This document shows, one piece after another, positions 36,235 through 48,167 of a stretch of 64,000 bases of DNA. Numbering within the stretch: the stretch's first letter is position 1; every line of letters starts with the position of its first letter. The translations under genes and the position numbers were made by a program. The notes beneath the pieces were generated by a model that searched no databases, was not told where the DNA came from, and saw nothing but the letters and a program-made list of their open reading frames with translations. This DNA is from Meghimatium bilineatum (Eukaryota > Mollusca > Gastropoda > Stylommatophora > Philomycidae): positions 8,805,501 to 8,869,500 of the forward strand of contig CM067314.1 of the NCBI GenBank assembly GCA_034231615.1, read 5' to 3'.

Positions 36235-36392
36235 TTCTTCTTCTTCAGCGTGCATTCTCAAACTCCTGCTGAATTCTCTTGTAGCAGGACATGTCCTACT
36301 ATATTTCCAGCAGAATGTAGTCCAGAGAATGGAAATGCGTTGTGTCGCCGTTTTATTTGCGCCAATGGCCCGACACATCCGTCTTCGGCGGA
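36235..36392 (-). mobile_element. Family A SINE-like element, copy 3
   Basis: 158-bp minus-oriented copy with TTCTTCTTC at its left (the tail complement). It is flanked by perfect 12-bp repeats TTATCGAGGTTC (36223-36234 and 36393-36404). The GTGTCG/CGACAC stem is intact. The outer 3' stem differs only by wobble-compatible changes. Confidence 0.92.
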
Positions 36393-36404
36393 TTATCGAG
36401 GTTC

Positions 36405-37080
36405 AAGAACTCATATAAAACAAAGACGACATATAGACAATAGTATTGACAATAGAATGTCAAACTTTTAATACATTTACAAATTGAGCGAAAATATAAA
36501 AATTATCAAAACGTACATTTCACGAAAAATGTTATTTAATAATGACCAATTTGTGAACAATATATGGTCAAATTCTGACAAGTATACTAACTAGAAATTC
36601 TAGGATAACTGTCTTGAGATGGAATAGTCTTTATGACAATTGATCCGGAAGTAAACAACAGATTGAGAAGGACAACCGGTCGGTGAATGCAAACGATCGC
36701 TAAGAAGGACAAGAAGCGACGATGGAAGTTATGAAAATCTGGGTTAGCCTAAATCCAGAACATGACAGAATGCACTTCTCATCCCCCGAGAGCTCTGGCG
36801 AGTGTCTGTCTGTGAGTCAAAGTGCTGAAAGCGGTTGCCCCACATCTGGCGACGACGGTGCAAGATTTTGCTCTCTTTAAAACGTGACAACTTCGAAACT
36901 TTAACAATAGACATTTGCCAATAAATGCAGGTCATGTGATGGAAAATTGAAATTTTATTGGCTACACGCAGCGTCATATTCGCAATACAAATATGAAATC
37001 GTGAAAATAACGATGGAAAACGTTTCACAAAGATATTCTCAGTCTCACGGGTACACTCAGGTCAAAGTGCTAAGTGTCTC
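36405..37080. other. Unassigned DNA
   Basis: No gene or repeat recognised. Minus-strand frames at 36744-37028 carry no motif. Confidence 0.4.
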
Positions 37081-37083
37081 ACA

Positions 37084-37500
37084 CTCTGATTTGTATAGTG
37101 ACCTCACAAGAAACTGGCAGTAACAACCACCACATACTACGATGTGTATAGTGACCTCACAGGAAACTCACAGTAACAACCACCACATACTACGACTTGT
37201 ATAGTCACAATACATGCACGTTACAGTGCCACGTATTTCATACTATGATTTGTATAGCGACAGTACATGTACACCGCAATGATATTTTCCTTAGACTTTG
37301 ATTTGTCAGGTTACCTTCATGATTCTGCATGTGCGCTCCCACTGTGTATTGACAGAAAGAACAGTCTCGCTCTGAATTAGCTCCTGGTCATCAGTCTCGG
37401 TGACTGTGTCAAGGTCAGCTCTGAATGAGCACATGGACATAAGTCTCAGTGAGTGTGCCTAGGACAGCTCTGAATGAGCACATGGACATTAGTGTCAACG
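37084..37500. repeat. Two short degenerate tandem duplications
   Basis: 37084-37260: a ~60-bp unit with TTGTATAGTGACCTCACA and AACAACCACCACATACTACG, about three copies. 37370-37500: a ~58-bp unit with AGCTCTGAATGAGCACATGG and AGTCTC.GTGA.TGTG, about three copies. Confidence 0.8.
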
Positions 37501-37699
37501 ATTGTGCTAAAGACTGCCACACGTGTTTTGCTATTGATGTCTGTATTGTTCCGAATGCATATAGCGAAGGCAGCAATTATTCAACCAATAGGCTTGGTTC
37601 ATACAATAGCTTATTACAACCTAGACATATAATTGGTTTGATTGAAATGGGATGGGGTGGAAATGCCCAATAATGTTCAGGAGAATTACCATTTATATA

Positions 37700-38876
37700 T
37701 ATATTATTTATTGAAGTATACATGCTAACTATATAATTCATATGAACAAGCTAACTAGATGATTCAAGTGTACACGCTAACTAGATGATTCATGTGTACA
37801 CGCTAACTAGATGATTCCAGTGTACAAGCTAACTAGATGATTCAAGTGTACACGCTAACTAGATGATTGTAGTGTACACGCTAACTAGATGATTCAAGTG
37901 TACACGCTAACTAGATGATTCAAGTGTACACGCTAACTAGATGATTCAAGTGTACACGCTAACTAGATGATTCAAGTGTACAAGCTAACTAGATGATTCA
38001 AGTGTACAAGCTAACTAGATGATTCAAGTGTACAAGTTAACTAGATGATTCAAGTGTACACGCTAACTAGATGATTCAAGTGTACAAGCTAACTAGATGA
38101 TTCAAGTGTACAAGCTAACTAGATGATTCAAGTGTACACGCTAACTAGATGATTCAAGTGTACACGCTAACTAGATGATTCAAGTGTACACGCTAACTAG
38201 ATGATTCAAGTGTACAAGCTAACTAGATGATTCAAGTGTACACGCTAACTAGATGATTCAAGTGTACAAGCTAACTAGATGATTCAAGTGTACACGCTAA
38301 CTAGATGATTCAAGTGTACAAGCTAACTAGATGATTCAAGTGTACACGCTAACTAGATGATTCAAGTGTACACGCTAACTAGATGATTCAAGTGTACACG
38401 CTAACTAGATGATTCAAGTGTACAAGCTAACTAGATGATTCAAGTGTACAAGCTAACTAGATGATTCAAGTGTACAAGTTAACTAGATGATTCAAGTGTA
38501 CACGCTAACTAGATGATTCAAGTGTACACGCTAACTAGATGATTCAAGTGTACACGCTAACTAGATGATTCAAGTGTACAAGCTAACTAGATGATTCAAG
38601 TGTACAAGCTAACTAGATGATTCAAGTGTACAAGTTAACTAGATGATTCAAGTGTACAAGCTAACTAGATGATTCAAGTGTACAAGCTAACTAGATGATT
38701 CAAGTGTACAAGCTAACTAGATGATTCAATTGTACACGCTAACTAGATGATTCAAGTGTACACGCTAACTAGATGATTCAAATGTACAAGCTAACTAGAT
38801 GATTCAAATGTACAAGCTAACTAGATGATTCAAGTGTACAAGCTAACTAGATGATTCAAGTGTACAAGTTAACGTA
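37700..38876. repeat. 26-bp minisatellite, about 44 copies
   Basis: Unit GTGTACAAGCTAACTAGATG plus ATTCAA. The position after GTACA is mainly CGCT or AGCT, and rarely AGTT. These states run in blocks repeated along the array, so it grew by block duplication. The AGTT units near 38035, 38470 and 38632 mark repeated blocks. Confidence 0.97.
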
Positions 38877-38989
38877 GGAAAATCATGCCTAATGTGGAAA
38901 TAACTAGAAAGTAAAGTTATATACAGCAAATATCACATTTAACGTTCAAGACATTATCTGGTGCGACATATTGATATATGTGGGTGTGA

Positions 38990-39840
38990 AATTCTACCGA
39001 AAACTGTCATATAGATTCCATTTTGAGCATGCACTAAACCTGTCATAAAAGTTCCATTTTTAACATGCAGTTAACGTGTCATTTTGGTTCAATTTTGAAA
39101 ATTTACGAAACCTGTCATATAGGTTCCATTTTTAACATGCAGTTAACCTGTCATGTTCCATTTTCATACACTAAACCTATCATTTAGGTTCCATTTTGAG
39201 CATACACTAAACCTATCATTTAGGTTCCATTTTGAGCATACACTAAACCTGTCATTTAGGTTCCATTTTGAGCATACACTAAACCTATCATTTAGGTTCC
39301 ATTTTGAGCATACACTAAACCTGTCATTTAGGTTCCATTTTGAGCATACACTAAACCTATCATTTAGGTTCCATTTTGAGCATACACTAAACCTATCATT
39401 TAGGTTCCATTTTGAGCATACACTAAACCTATCATTTAGGTTCCATTTTGAGCATACACTAAACCTATCATTTAGGTTCCATTTTGAGCATACACTAAAC
39501 CTATCATTTAGGTTCCATTTTGAGCATACACTAAACCTATCATTTAGGTTCCATTTTGAGCATACACTAAACCTATCATTTAGGTTCCATTTTGAGCATA
39601 CACTAAACCTGTCATTTAGGTTCCATTTTGAGCATACACTAAACCTATCATTTAGGTTCCATTTTGAGCATACACTAAACCTGTCATTTAGGTTCCATTT
39701 TGAGCATACACTAAACCTATCATTTAGGTTCCATTTTGAGCATACACTAAACCTGTCATTTAGGTTCCATTTTGAGCATACACTAAACCTGTCATTTAGG
39801 TTCCATTTTGAGCATACACTAAACCTGTCATTTAGGTTCC
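38990..39840. repeat. 36-bp minisatellite, about 19 uniform copies plus worn edges
   Basis: Unit CATACACTAAACCTATCATT plus TAGGTTCCATTTTGAG, nearly identical from 39165. Older units with TTTTTAACATGCAG lie at 38990-39165 and again at 40096-40155, beyond an insertion. Only CTATC/CTGTC varies in the core. The unit is a multiple of three and stop-free, giving a ~290-codon frame. Confidence 0.97.
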
Positions 39841-40095
39841 TGATTAGAAACTGGGCTCACAGCACGTGGGACATTCCCATAAGTGCTCCGCCATCTGTTC
39901 CAGCAGCAATTCGACTCGATGGTGTTTCGAGTCTAATGCTGCCGAAACAGACGTCGCAATCAGGGCACAACTCTGGCCCTTTCGACAGGTTTCTTTGTTG
40001 TTCCGCCCACCCACGCCGTGCCCATAACTAGTTCAAGCACAACTTCGGCCTGTCGGAACAACATGGTAACTGTTATCGAAGGTTACGACTACGGG
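39841..40095 (-). mobile_element. ~255-bp insertion in the 36-bp array, carrying a family C relic
   Basis: The array stops after AGGTTCC and resumes as TTTTGAGC. The intervening DNA is richer in G+C. On the minus strand it reads HHRVELLLEQMAEHLW then ECPTCCEPSF and a stop, the family C peptide ending. No target-site duplication is visible. Confidence 0.55.
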
Positions 40096-40155
40096 TTTTG
40101 AGCTTGCCAATCTGTCATATAGGTTCCATTTTTAACATGCATTAAGCCTGTCATA

Positions 40156-40577
40156 CCAACTAGTCTGTTCATATGACACCTATTCGCCTGAGACAGCACC
40201 GAGATTATTCAGAATCAAATCTGTTCACATGCCTCACATCAATGCCTGACAATGTCAAACATCTATAGGTTCATTTTGTTATTGGACATTGATTGTATAA
40301 ATGTTTCATCAGCGTCTCACATCGGTGCTGATTCTTGTACAATTTTCAAGTAAGCACACACACAAACGCTAATCATTATGTATGCACTATAAATCAATCA
40401 TTTCTGTAAAGATCATTAAAAAAATTAAAATAGCACGTGAAGACTGAATTCAGTACTAGAAATATACGTTAATTTATAGAACAACGACATTTCTCCTTCC
40501 AATTTATAAGCACAAGAAAGACAAATTAGAAATTTCTTGACTTAACATCCTTGGTTTTAAGACATTCAGGTTAGTAT
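40156..40577. other. Unassigned DNA
   Basis: AT-rich. No gene or repeat recognised. Confidence 0.4.
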
Positions 40578-40850
40578 GTGGTTGATTGATTGCTGATCCA
40601 GAGGTATATGGTTGGTTGATTGCTGATGCAAAGGTATATGGTTGGTTGGTTGGTTGCTGATCCAGAGGTATATGGTTGGTTGGTTGATTGCCGATCAGGA
40701 GGTATATGGTTGGTTGGTTGATTGCCGATGATGAGGTATATGGTTGGTTAGTTGAATGCCGATCAGGAGTTAGATGGTTGTTTAGTTGATTGCTGATCCA
40801 GCAGTCTATGGGCTCATGGCCTTTGAGTCAAGATTATTAGCCTGCATGAC
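40578..40850 (-). repeat. ~35-40-bp array grown from the end of family B
   Basis: Six or seven degenerate units of GGTATATGGTTGGTTGGTTG plus ATTGCCGATCAGGA. The last unit continues into CAGTCTATGGGCTCATGG.CTTTGAG, which is the family B 3' end (minus orientation). The repeat unit is therefore the tail and terminal bases of family B, amplified in tandem. Confidence 0.75.
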
Positions 40851-41013
40851 ATATTTCATGAATTTAAATTGAATTATAACAGTGTTTCATCATTCTAAGG
40901 TAGACACTTGGAAATATAACATCGGAAGAGGCAAATAGAAGGGCAAAAGACCGTATACTCATTATCCCCTCAACACCGAAAGGTACACGAGGACAGAAAG
41001 AAGAAGAAAGAAG

Positions 41014-41430
41014 AAGATGGTAGAATTGTTACATCATTCGAAGGTAGAATTGTTACATCATTCGAATGTAGAATTGTTACATCATTCGAATGTAGAATTG
41101 TTACATCATTCGAAGGTAGAATTGTTACATCATTCTAAGGTAAAATTGTTACACCATTCGAAGGTCGAATTGTTACATCATTCGAAGGTCGAATTGTTAC
41201 ATTATTCCAAATTCGAATTGTTATATTATTATAGGGTCAAATTGTTACAGTATTATATAATTCTAAGGTCGAATTGTTACAGTGTTATATAATTCTAAGG
41301 TCGAATTGTTACAGTGTTTCATCATTCTAAAGTCGAACTCTTACAGTGTTTCATCATTCTAAAATCGAACTGTTACAGTGTTTGATCATTCTAAAGTCGA
41401 ATTGTTACAGTGTTTGATCATTCTAAATAT
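41014..41430. repeat. 24-bp minisatellite changing to a ~32-bp unit
   Basis: About nine units of GTAGAATTGTTACATCATTC plus GAAG, then longer units GAATTGTTACAGTGTTTCAT plus CATTCTAAAGTC. Both derive from the same core GAATTGTTACA. Confidence 0.9.
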
Positions 41431-42041
41431 CTGTAAACGTTTTGAAACGCCCCATAATTATCGCTCTGGATAGAAACCGTGACCTCTCAACAAACAAAAT
41501 CTTGATATTAACTTCTGCATTGAATTCATCTACAGCAGAATTGTAGATCTTAGCAGTAGCCATGGGAAATAAACTCTGTGGTCTGTGTAGAAAGTTGTAT
41601 AATAACTTGCTCTTGAGCTGCGAAATGGCCCATGTTCGCGCCCACTTAATCATGGCATTATTCTAGCCTCACGTGGGACTTTAGGCCTAATTAATTAAGC
41701 AAGGGGAGGGAAGCAAATATTTGGCCGCCATTCTTTTGTCCACACAGGCAGAAGTGACATGAGTTGCTGCCCCTTCTGCTCACTGATTAAACAGTCGAAT
41801 ACTGCGGCCAATGCCGGATCAATAGCCCAGGAGCATCTCCCAGGCTTCTCGCGCTATTTTAATTACAGAAATGGTCTTTAGACACTGACAATGGTCAGTG
41901 ATGGCCGGGCGTGAGTGCTGGTCAGTATGTGGACATGTAACCAAAGGGTAAGACATTACTGGGCGATAGAATTCTCTTTAAATAGAGGGCTCTGACCTCA
42001 AATTGATTTTCATAATACGTTTTAATACACTTTATTTTTGA
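41431..42041. other. Unassigned DNA
   Basis: No gene recognised. A 76-codon minus-strand frame has no motif. Confidence 0.4.
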
Positions 42042-42178
42042 AGACAGTTACATAGAAGACAGATACACATGGAGCAGATACATAGAAGACAGATACACAG
42101 AAGACAGATACACAGAAAACAGTTACATAGAAGACAGATACACAGAAGACAGATACACAGAAGACAGTTAAACAGACA
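42042..42178. repeat. 15-bp minisatellite, about 9 copies
   Basis: Unit AGAAGACAGATACAC with CATAG/CACAG and GTTACA variants. Confidence 0.9.
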
Positions 42179-42180
42179 AT

Positions 42181-42522
42181 CAACTCATGTCTACAAGCAC
42201 CTTCCGTGACATGAGGAAAATATTAACATCTAAACAAATTACAAACAAGTTAAAAATGAGAATTATAAAATGCTACATCTATTCCATATTAATGTATGGC
42301 TCAGAAACATGGACACTAAATAAACAATTAGAAGACATAATTGATGCCTTTGAGATGTGGGTATATAGAAGAATAGGGAGAACATCATGGAAAGAGAAGA
42401 AAACAAATAAAGAGGTGCTAAAGACACTTAATATGAAGAAAGAACTACTAAGAGAAATAAAGATCAAGCAAATAAAATATTTTGGACACATTAAAAGACA
42501 TGACACCTTATTCTATCTAAAG
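42181..42522 (+). pseudogene. LINE pol C-terminal fragment running into (TCTA)n
   Basis: An open plus-strand stretch of about 112 codons reads SKQITNKLKMRIIKCYIYS, then YGSETWTLNKQLEDIIDAFE, MWVYRRIGRTSWKEKKTN and IKYFGHIKRHDT. This is the thumb and C-terminal part of a LINE pol. It is cut exactly where the TCTA microsatellite begins. There are no stops, so it may be fairly recent, but both ends are missing. Confidence 0.82.
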
Positions 42523-42821
<299 letters not shown>

Positions 42822-42854
42822 AACGCTGCGTCCTTTGAACGTTATAATAGATGG

Positions 42855-43320
42855 GTACAGAATGAGGACAGTTTTACCTTGTATTTTGTGATGTGAATGT
42901 TTTACCTTGTATTTTACGATGTGAATGTTTTACTTGCATGTAACGTGAATGTTATACCTTGTATGTAACGTGAATGTTTTACCTTGTATTTTGTGATATG
43001 AATGTTTACCTTGTATGTAACGTGAATGGTTTACCTTGTATGTAACGTGAATGGTTTATTTACCTTGTATGTAACGTGAATGGTTTACCTTGTATGTAAC
43101 GTTAATGGTTTACCTTGTATGTAACGTGAATGGTTTACCTTGTATGTAACGTGAATGTTTTACTGGTATGTAACGTGAATGGTTTACCTTGTATGTTGTG
43201 ATGTGAATGTATTACCTTGTGTGTTGTGTTGTAAATGGTTTACCTTGTATGCGATGTGAATCTTTTACCTCGTATGTGATGTGATAGTTTTATGTTGCAT
43301 GTGTTGGGAATGTGTTGTGA
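42855..43320. repeat. 25-bp minisatellite, about 18 copies
   Basis: Unit ACCTTGTATGTAACGTGAAT plus GGTTT. Older units (ATTTTGTGATGTGAATGTTT) lie at both edges, uniform units in the middle. Confidence 0.93.
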
Positions 43321-43397
43321 ACATACGAATCTCCCACGTGATATGTTGTTGGCTGCTAACATACAACTGACACAGAATTTGCAGTCGACTTAAGCAC

Positions 43398-43725
43398 GGC
43401 CAGGTTCCAGTCACGACCTGTGCACTGATGACCAGGTTCCAGTCACGACCTGTTGACTGATGACCAGGCTCCAGTCACGACCTGTGGACTGATGACCAGG
43501 TTCCAGTCACGACCTGTGGACTGATGACCAGGTTCCAGTCACGACCTGTGGACTGATGACCAGGTTCCAGTCACGACCTGTGGACTGATGACCAGGCTCC
43601 AGTCACGACCTGTGGACTGATGACCAGGTTCCAGTCACGACCTGTGGACTGATGACCAGGTTCCAGTCACGACCTGTGCACTGATGACCAGGCTCCAGTC
43701 ATGACCTGTGGACTGATGATCTAGT
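43398..43725. repeat. 32-bp minisatellite, about 10 copies
   Basis: Unit GGTTCCAGTCACGACCTGTG plus GACTGATGACCA. C/T (GGCTCC/GGTTCC) and GTGCACTG/GTGGACTG variants. It is more G+C-rich than its surroundings. Confidence 0.95.
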
Positions 43726-44504
43726 AGGCTGATTATGATTATTGCCGTGGGTTACATTGGTCGCTCTTGGCTATTTTTGGCGTGCGACTACAAGCATATA
43801 AATAGTGACCAATGAATAACAAAACAATAATCAAAAACGTCACGAATGAAGGCTTGTTTACTTTCTGCGGTTGAACCTTCTGTACTAGCTACGGACACGG
43901 CTTAAGCCGTAAATTGAGGTGTGTAGGGGAGGGGGGATATTAATTCCCCCCTCTCCGCTTAGGAAATCATAACATGGCGTTTGGTACTAGTAACTTGACC
44001 AAAGTATGGCTAACTCGCCTCCCCCCTCCCTAATTATCTACCATAAGTTTACGAAAAACAATTGAAATTGGGGGGGGGGGGGACTTGCAATGAAAATAAT
44101 GAACATCAGTTTCTGTGTTTTAGGGGAAATTCATCCCCCCCCCCCCCCCGCCACACATACACAATACACACACGCACACACACACCATCTTACTGAGGAC
44201 GTATCTGCGGCACTGGGTTCGCCGCAAATAGGAAAACGTTACATTGATGTACAATCTTATTTCATTTAGACCCCCCCCCCCCACCCCGCACGGGAGATGG
44301 GGAATGGAAGGGGTAGTTTTCGTTAGAAGCCACTTAAATAATATATTGTCAGCCGGCGTTTGCGATATGATACCCGTGTCGATATCCTCCATTTACAAGG
44401 CCGGTTTTCCGGCCTAATGAACGTTTACCGGAATTTGCCGGTCCATCATTTCGCACCATTTGTTTCCAGAGGGCCGGCTAAGATGAATGAATATTTTAGC
44501 CAGA
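43726..44504. other. Unassigned DNA with C/G homopolymers
   Basis: G run at 44070-44082, C runs at 44135-44149 and 44271-44282, and a short (CA)n between them. No gene recognised. Confidence 0.5.
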
Positions 44505-44879
44505 GCGAATCAGTTATGGTTCTATGAGCGATAAGTAGATGCGGATGTTATAGTTTATGTGTGTGTGTGTGTGAGGGTGTGTGTGTGTGTATGTGTGAGG
44601 GGGTGTGTGTCTGTGTGAGGGTGATTGTGTGTGTGTGTGTTTGTGAGGTGGGGTGTGTGTGCGTGTGTCTGTGTGAGGGTGATTGTGTGTCCGTGTGAGG
44701 GTGATTGTGTGTGTGAGGGTGAGGGTGTGTGTGTGTGTTTGTGAGGGGGGTATGTGTCTGTGTGAGGGTGATTGTGTAATTGTGTGTTTGTGAGGGGATG
44801 TGCGAGTCAGTTATGGCTTTATGAGCGTTAAGTAGATGCGGATGTTATAGTTTATGTGTGTGTATGTGTGTGTGTGAGG

Positions 44880-44914
<35 letters not shown>

Positions 44915-45310
44915 AAGGGGTGAGCGAGTCAGTTATGGTTCTATGAGCGTTAAGTAGATGCGGATGTTATAGTTTATGTGTGTGTGTGAGTGTGTGTGTC
45001 TGTCTGTGTGTGTGTCTGTCTTTCTGTGTGTGTGTGTGTGAGAGGGGGTGTGCGAGTCAGTTATGGTTCTAGGAGCGTTAGTAGATGCGGATGTTATAGT
45101 TTTTGTGTGTGTATATGTGTGTGTCAGTGGGTGTGCGAATCAGTTATGGTTCTGTTAAGTGCATGTGGATGTTATAGTGTGTGTGTGGGTGGTAGGAGCT
45201 AGTCAGTTATGGTTCTATGTTAAGTAGATGCGGATGTTATAGTGTGGGGTTGGGGGGAGTGGGGTGTGCGAGTCAGTTATGGTTCTATGTTATAGTTTGT
45301 GTGTAGGAGT
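44505..45310. repeat. Composite GT-rich minisatellite
   Basis: A block GCGAGTCAGTTATGGTTCTA plus TGAGCGTTAAGTAGATGCGG and ATGTTATAGTTTATG recurs at about 44502, 44802, 44923, 45052, 45135, 45198 and 45268. Each copy is followed by a (GT)n/GAGGGTG stretch of different length (20-250 bp). Confidence 0.88.
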
Positions 45311-45370
45311 GGGGAGGAGAATTATGCATATATATACAGCAAATTTGGGCGGAAAGAAAATTTATAACAG

Positions 45371-45486
45371 AGGAAAATACCAGTACTAAATCTATTGAGG
45401 AAAATACCAGTACTAAATCTATTGAGGAAAATACCAGTACTAAATCTATTGAGGAAAATACCAGTACTAAATCTATTGAGGAAAAT
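45371..45486. repeat. 27-bp minisatellite, about 4 copies
   Basis: Unit GAGGAAAATACCAGTACTAA plus ATCTATT, almost identical copies. Confidence 0.94.
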
Positions 45487-46814
45487 GAAACAACTACGAG
45501 ATTAACAAATATATAAATATTGATAGATATAAATAAGATAAAAATAAGATAATAAAAGTAAAAAAGATAAGAGAGTTGGTCATACATTAGAAGAGGTTTT
45601 GTTTAATGTCCATGTAGCTGGTCTCCTCTTGTGTAATGATTGCGACGTGAGAGATATTTGGTGACTCGTTCTTGATTGCCGTCCCTCGGAATTCAATATC
45701 TCAAATGTCTAAGAACGGGTGGGTGTGTTTTTGGCTGGGGACTTATCTTGAAGACTAAGTGGAAGCATTGCCCGAAGCGACCATCCGTAGGAAATGTGAG
45801 AATTGCACGAGAGAAGATGATGAAATCGCTGGACAGTTAAGAAGGAAGAAATCATTTCTAGTAGTCACTTTCATGAGACAGGGAGAGAAGGGTGGGATAG
45901 AAAGTATCATTTGTCCAGCGCTCGTGCGCGGACTTGCGCTCATTTGTTTAGAGCCAATTTCGGTAATGGCCGGCGCGATCTGAGAAAAAAGTTGGCCAAA
46001 CTGGTCTGCAAGCATCGTTAGATCACGAGTGGCGTTTGCAAATTAGAATATCGAGAAGAGGGCGGCTAGGATTGAGTGAAGAAAAGGAGAGGGCGAGGTT
46101 AAGAGTGAAGGAAGTGATCAATTACTGAGGAATAAGTGAGGGCCATTTCTTCGTTTGTGAAGAGGACAGTTTGAATTATCTGCTCTTTATTTGGCTTTTC
46201 TTTATTCTCTCCCCTTATCATGGCGTCCTGTTAATCTTTTCTGCTTGTGAAAATGTTCACTTATGATTCCCATTTATCTCCTTTTCTACACAGAAGCCAA
46301 AGGAACAAAATGGAGGCAAGTGCTTGTTATAGTTGTATACAAATGACCTCTGTGGGTGTAGAGGTCGTTAAGGGATGGCTGTCTTTCACGTGCACGATTC
46401 TCAGCCAATTTTGAGAATGTCGTGTCAGGGAAGATCCACGTATCTCAGTCGGGGATGTGAACAACGTTTCTATACATCACTTTGGCGTCAGTAAGAGCTT
46501 GCAGCACAAATGTCAACTTATCTATAACACACACAAACATAATGAGCACACACAAGTAATCACATATTGGTTACTCCTTTTTTACTAGTTCAGTGTTTCC
46601 CAAGCCTTTTGATCGTGTCCCACCTCAAAACAAAATGTAATCTAGACATATCACTATCATGTGACAAATTATTTCCAGAAGGTGGCCTTCTTTGTCGATT
46701 CTCTGAACACTCCGTCATTCTGTGCGAGTTCACCTGCTGCAGCTGGAGCGGCGCCCTCTTCCCCTGTTGCCAGTAACTCTGCCTTCAGCTATTAATCGTT
46801 CCATACTGTTATGT
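45487..46814. other. Unassigned DNA
   Basis: The longest stretch with no repeat. Overlapping short frames at 45755-46015 on both strands have no recognised motif. No exon-like evidence. Confidence 0.4.
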
Positions 46815-47425
46815 CTCTTCATCATCATTATCATCAATTTCCTTTAGAGCTGGCGTTAGCGTACAGGGCAGAGGTCAGATCTCTTCAATTCTGTCTGTTC
46901 ACCGCTATTCTGTGCAGTTCTTGAATAGTATGAATATTGGTTGTTTTACTTTCTCTAAGTATTGTTCTTCTGAGTGTTTCGTTTTGTCTACCCCTGGCTC
47001 TTTTGCCTGTAGGTATCCATTCAAGATATCGACGGTGTATTCTGTTGATGTCCGAGCGTAGAACATGCCCGATGTATTACCAACGACGTTTTCTAATAAC
47101 ATCTGTGAATTTTTGATGTGTCTCTTCTGAGTTCATCATTTGATTTGAATTCACTCCAATGGGTGTTAGTTATCCTACAAAGACATTTGTTCTCGAAACT
47201 CAGTAATTTCTTTTCTGAAGATAAAGAGCTTTTCCAGCTCTCACATCCATATGATAGCACCGGAATAACGCAGGAATTAAATAAGCACATTTTCGTGCGT
47301 GTGCTGATTGACTTTAACTTCCAGATATTAGACAGTCTGTTGAAGGCACTCGATGCTAGTTCAATGCGAGTTATAATTTGTCATGACATCACCGTCGAGT
47401 GTTAATTTGCTTCCTAGATATGTCT
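46815..47425 (-). pseudogene. LINE 3' relic with TGA-type tail
   Basis: On the minus strand, across frameshifts: TYLGSKLTLDGDVM, RIELASSAFNRLSNIWKLKS, VIPVLSYGCESWKSSLSSEK, a YIGHVLRSDINRI block, GKRARGRQNETLRRTI, then non-coding sequence ending TGATGATAATGATGATGA. It covers the RT thumb to the element end. Closest in the window to 5630-6043 by the FENKCL block. Confidence 0.78.
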
Positions 47426-47469
47426 CTTAGTATAACCAGAAAAACACAACTTTCTTGTTAGGATGTTGT

Positions 47470-47815
47470 TAAAGGTCCAGCCCTTTCGACGTTTATTGTT
47501 CTTAATACTTCTTGGTTTATCTTTATAGCTGTCCGTGGTATACGTAACATTCCTTTGTAGAATCCCATTTCGAAAGCAGCGATTCTCTTTGCTATTATTT
47601 TTTTAATGTTCACGCCTCACAACCATATAATGCTACTGGAAATACACATGTTCTGGTCATACATAGTTTTGCTATGTTGCTGATATCTTGCCAAATATTG
47701 TTTTCATTTCGGCATGTTTCAATGTCGCCATTGCAATTCTTCTCCTGATTTCTACAGCGCAATCTCCTGTACTTGTATATGCCTGACATATGCTTCTCAC
47801 AATATGAAGATCATT
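47470..47815 (-). pseudogene. LINE pol relic
   Basis: The minus strand reads DCAVEIRRRIAMATLKHAEM, then VFPVALYGCEA and RIAAFEMGFYKGMLRIPRTA with KINQEVLRTINVERAG. Several stops and frame changes. It is a different family from its neighbours and abuts them on both sides. Confidence 0.7.
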
Positions 47816-47849
47816 TTGTGAACGTTATCCTCACTGCCATCATGTAAGC

Positions 47850-48165
47850 CACTTACTCATGGGCTAGCTGTCCAGCCTTTTCCAGTACCATATTAAGAAA
47901 ATCTTTGATTGCCATCTTAGCCTTGGTCTATCTCTTGTTGTATTTTCTGCATCGTTACCCTTCATGTTTAATCTTTATAAAATAATTGAGCCTTTCTAAA
48001 TATTAAAAAAAAATTAGCTTGTTTTAAAAAAATAGTTTTGAGGCATCAGTCTTCTATGTTCAAGTCGTTGTGGACGTTTTCTGTCCATGATATTCTTATG
48101 ATTCTTCTATAGCATTTCATGTCAAGTGATTGCTCCTTTTCCATTGCGCAATTTATTGCATCTAC
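47850..48165 (-). pseudogene. LINE pol relic
   Basis: The minus strand reads INCAMEKEQSLD, then MKCYRRIIRISWTENVHN. Further on comes DRPRLRWQSKIF, a basic tail. The middle (GHV region) is missing or unrecognisable, with a poly-A/T-rich stretch at 48005-48030. Confidence 0.6.
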
Positions 48166-48167
48166 CT

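Noticed and set aside
39153-40031. 292-codon frame with 12-residue repeats
   Set aside because: Translation of the 36-bp array plus a chance run into the insertion.
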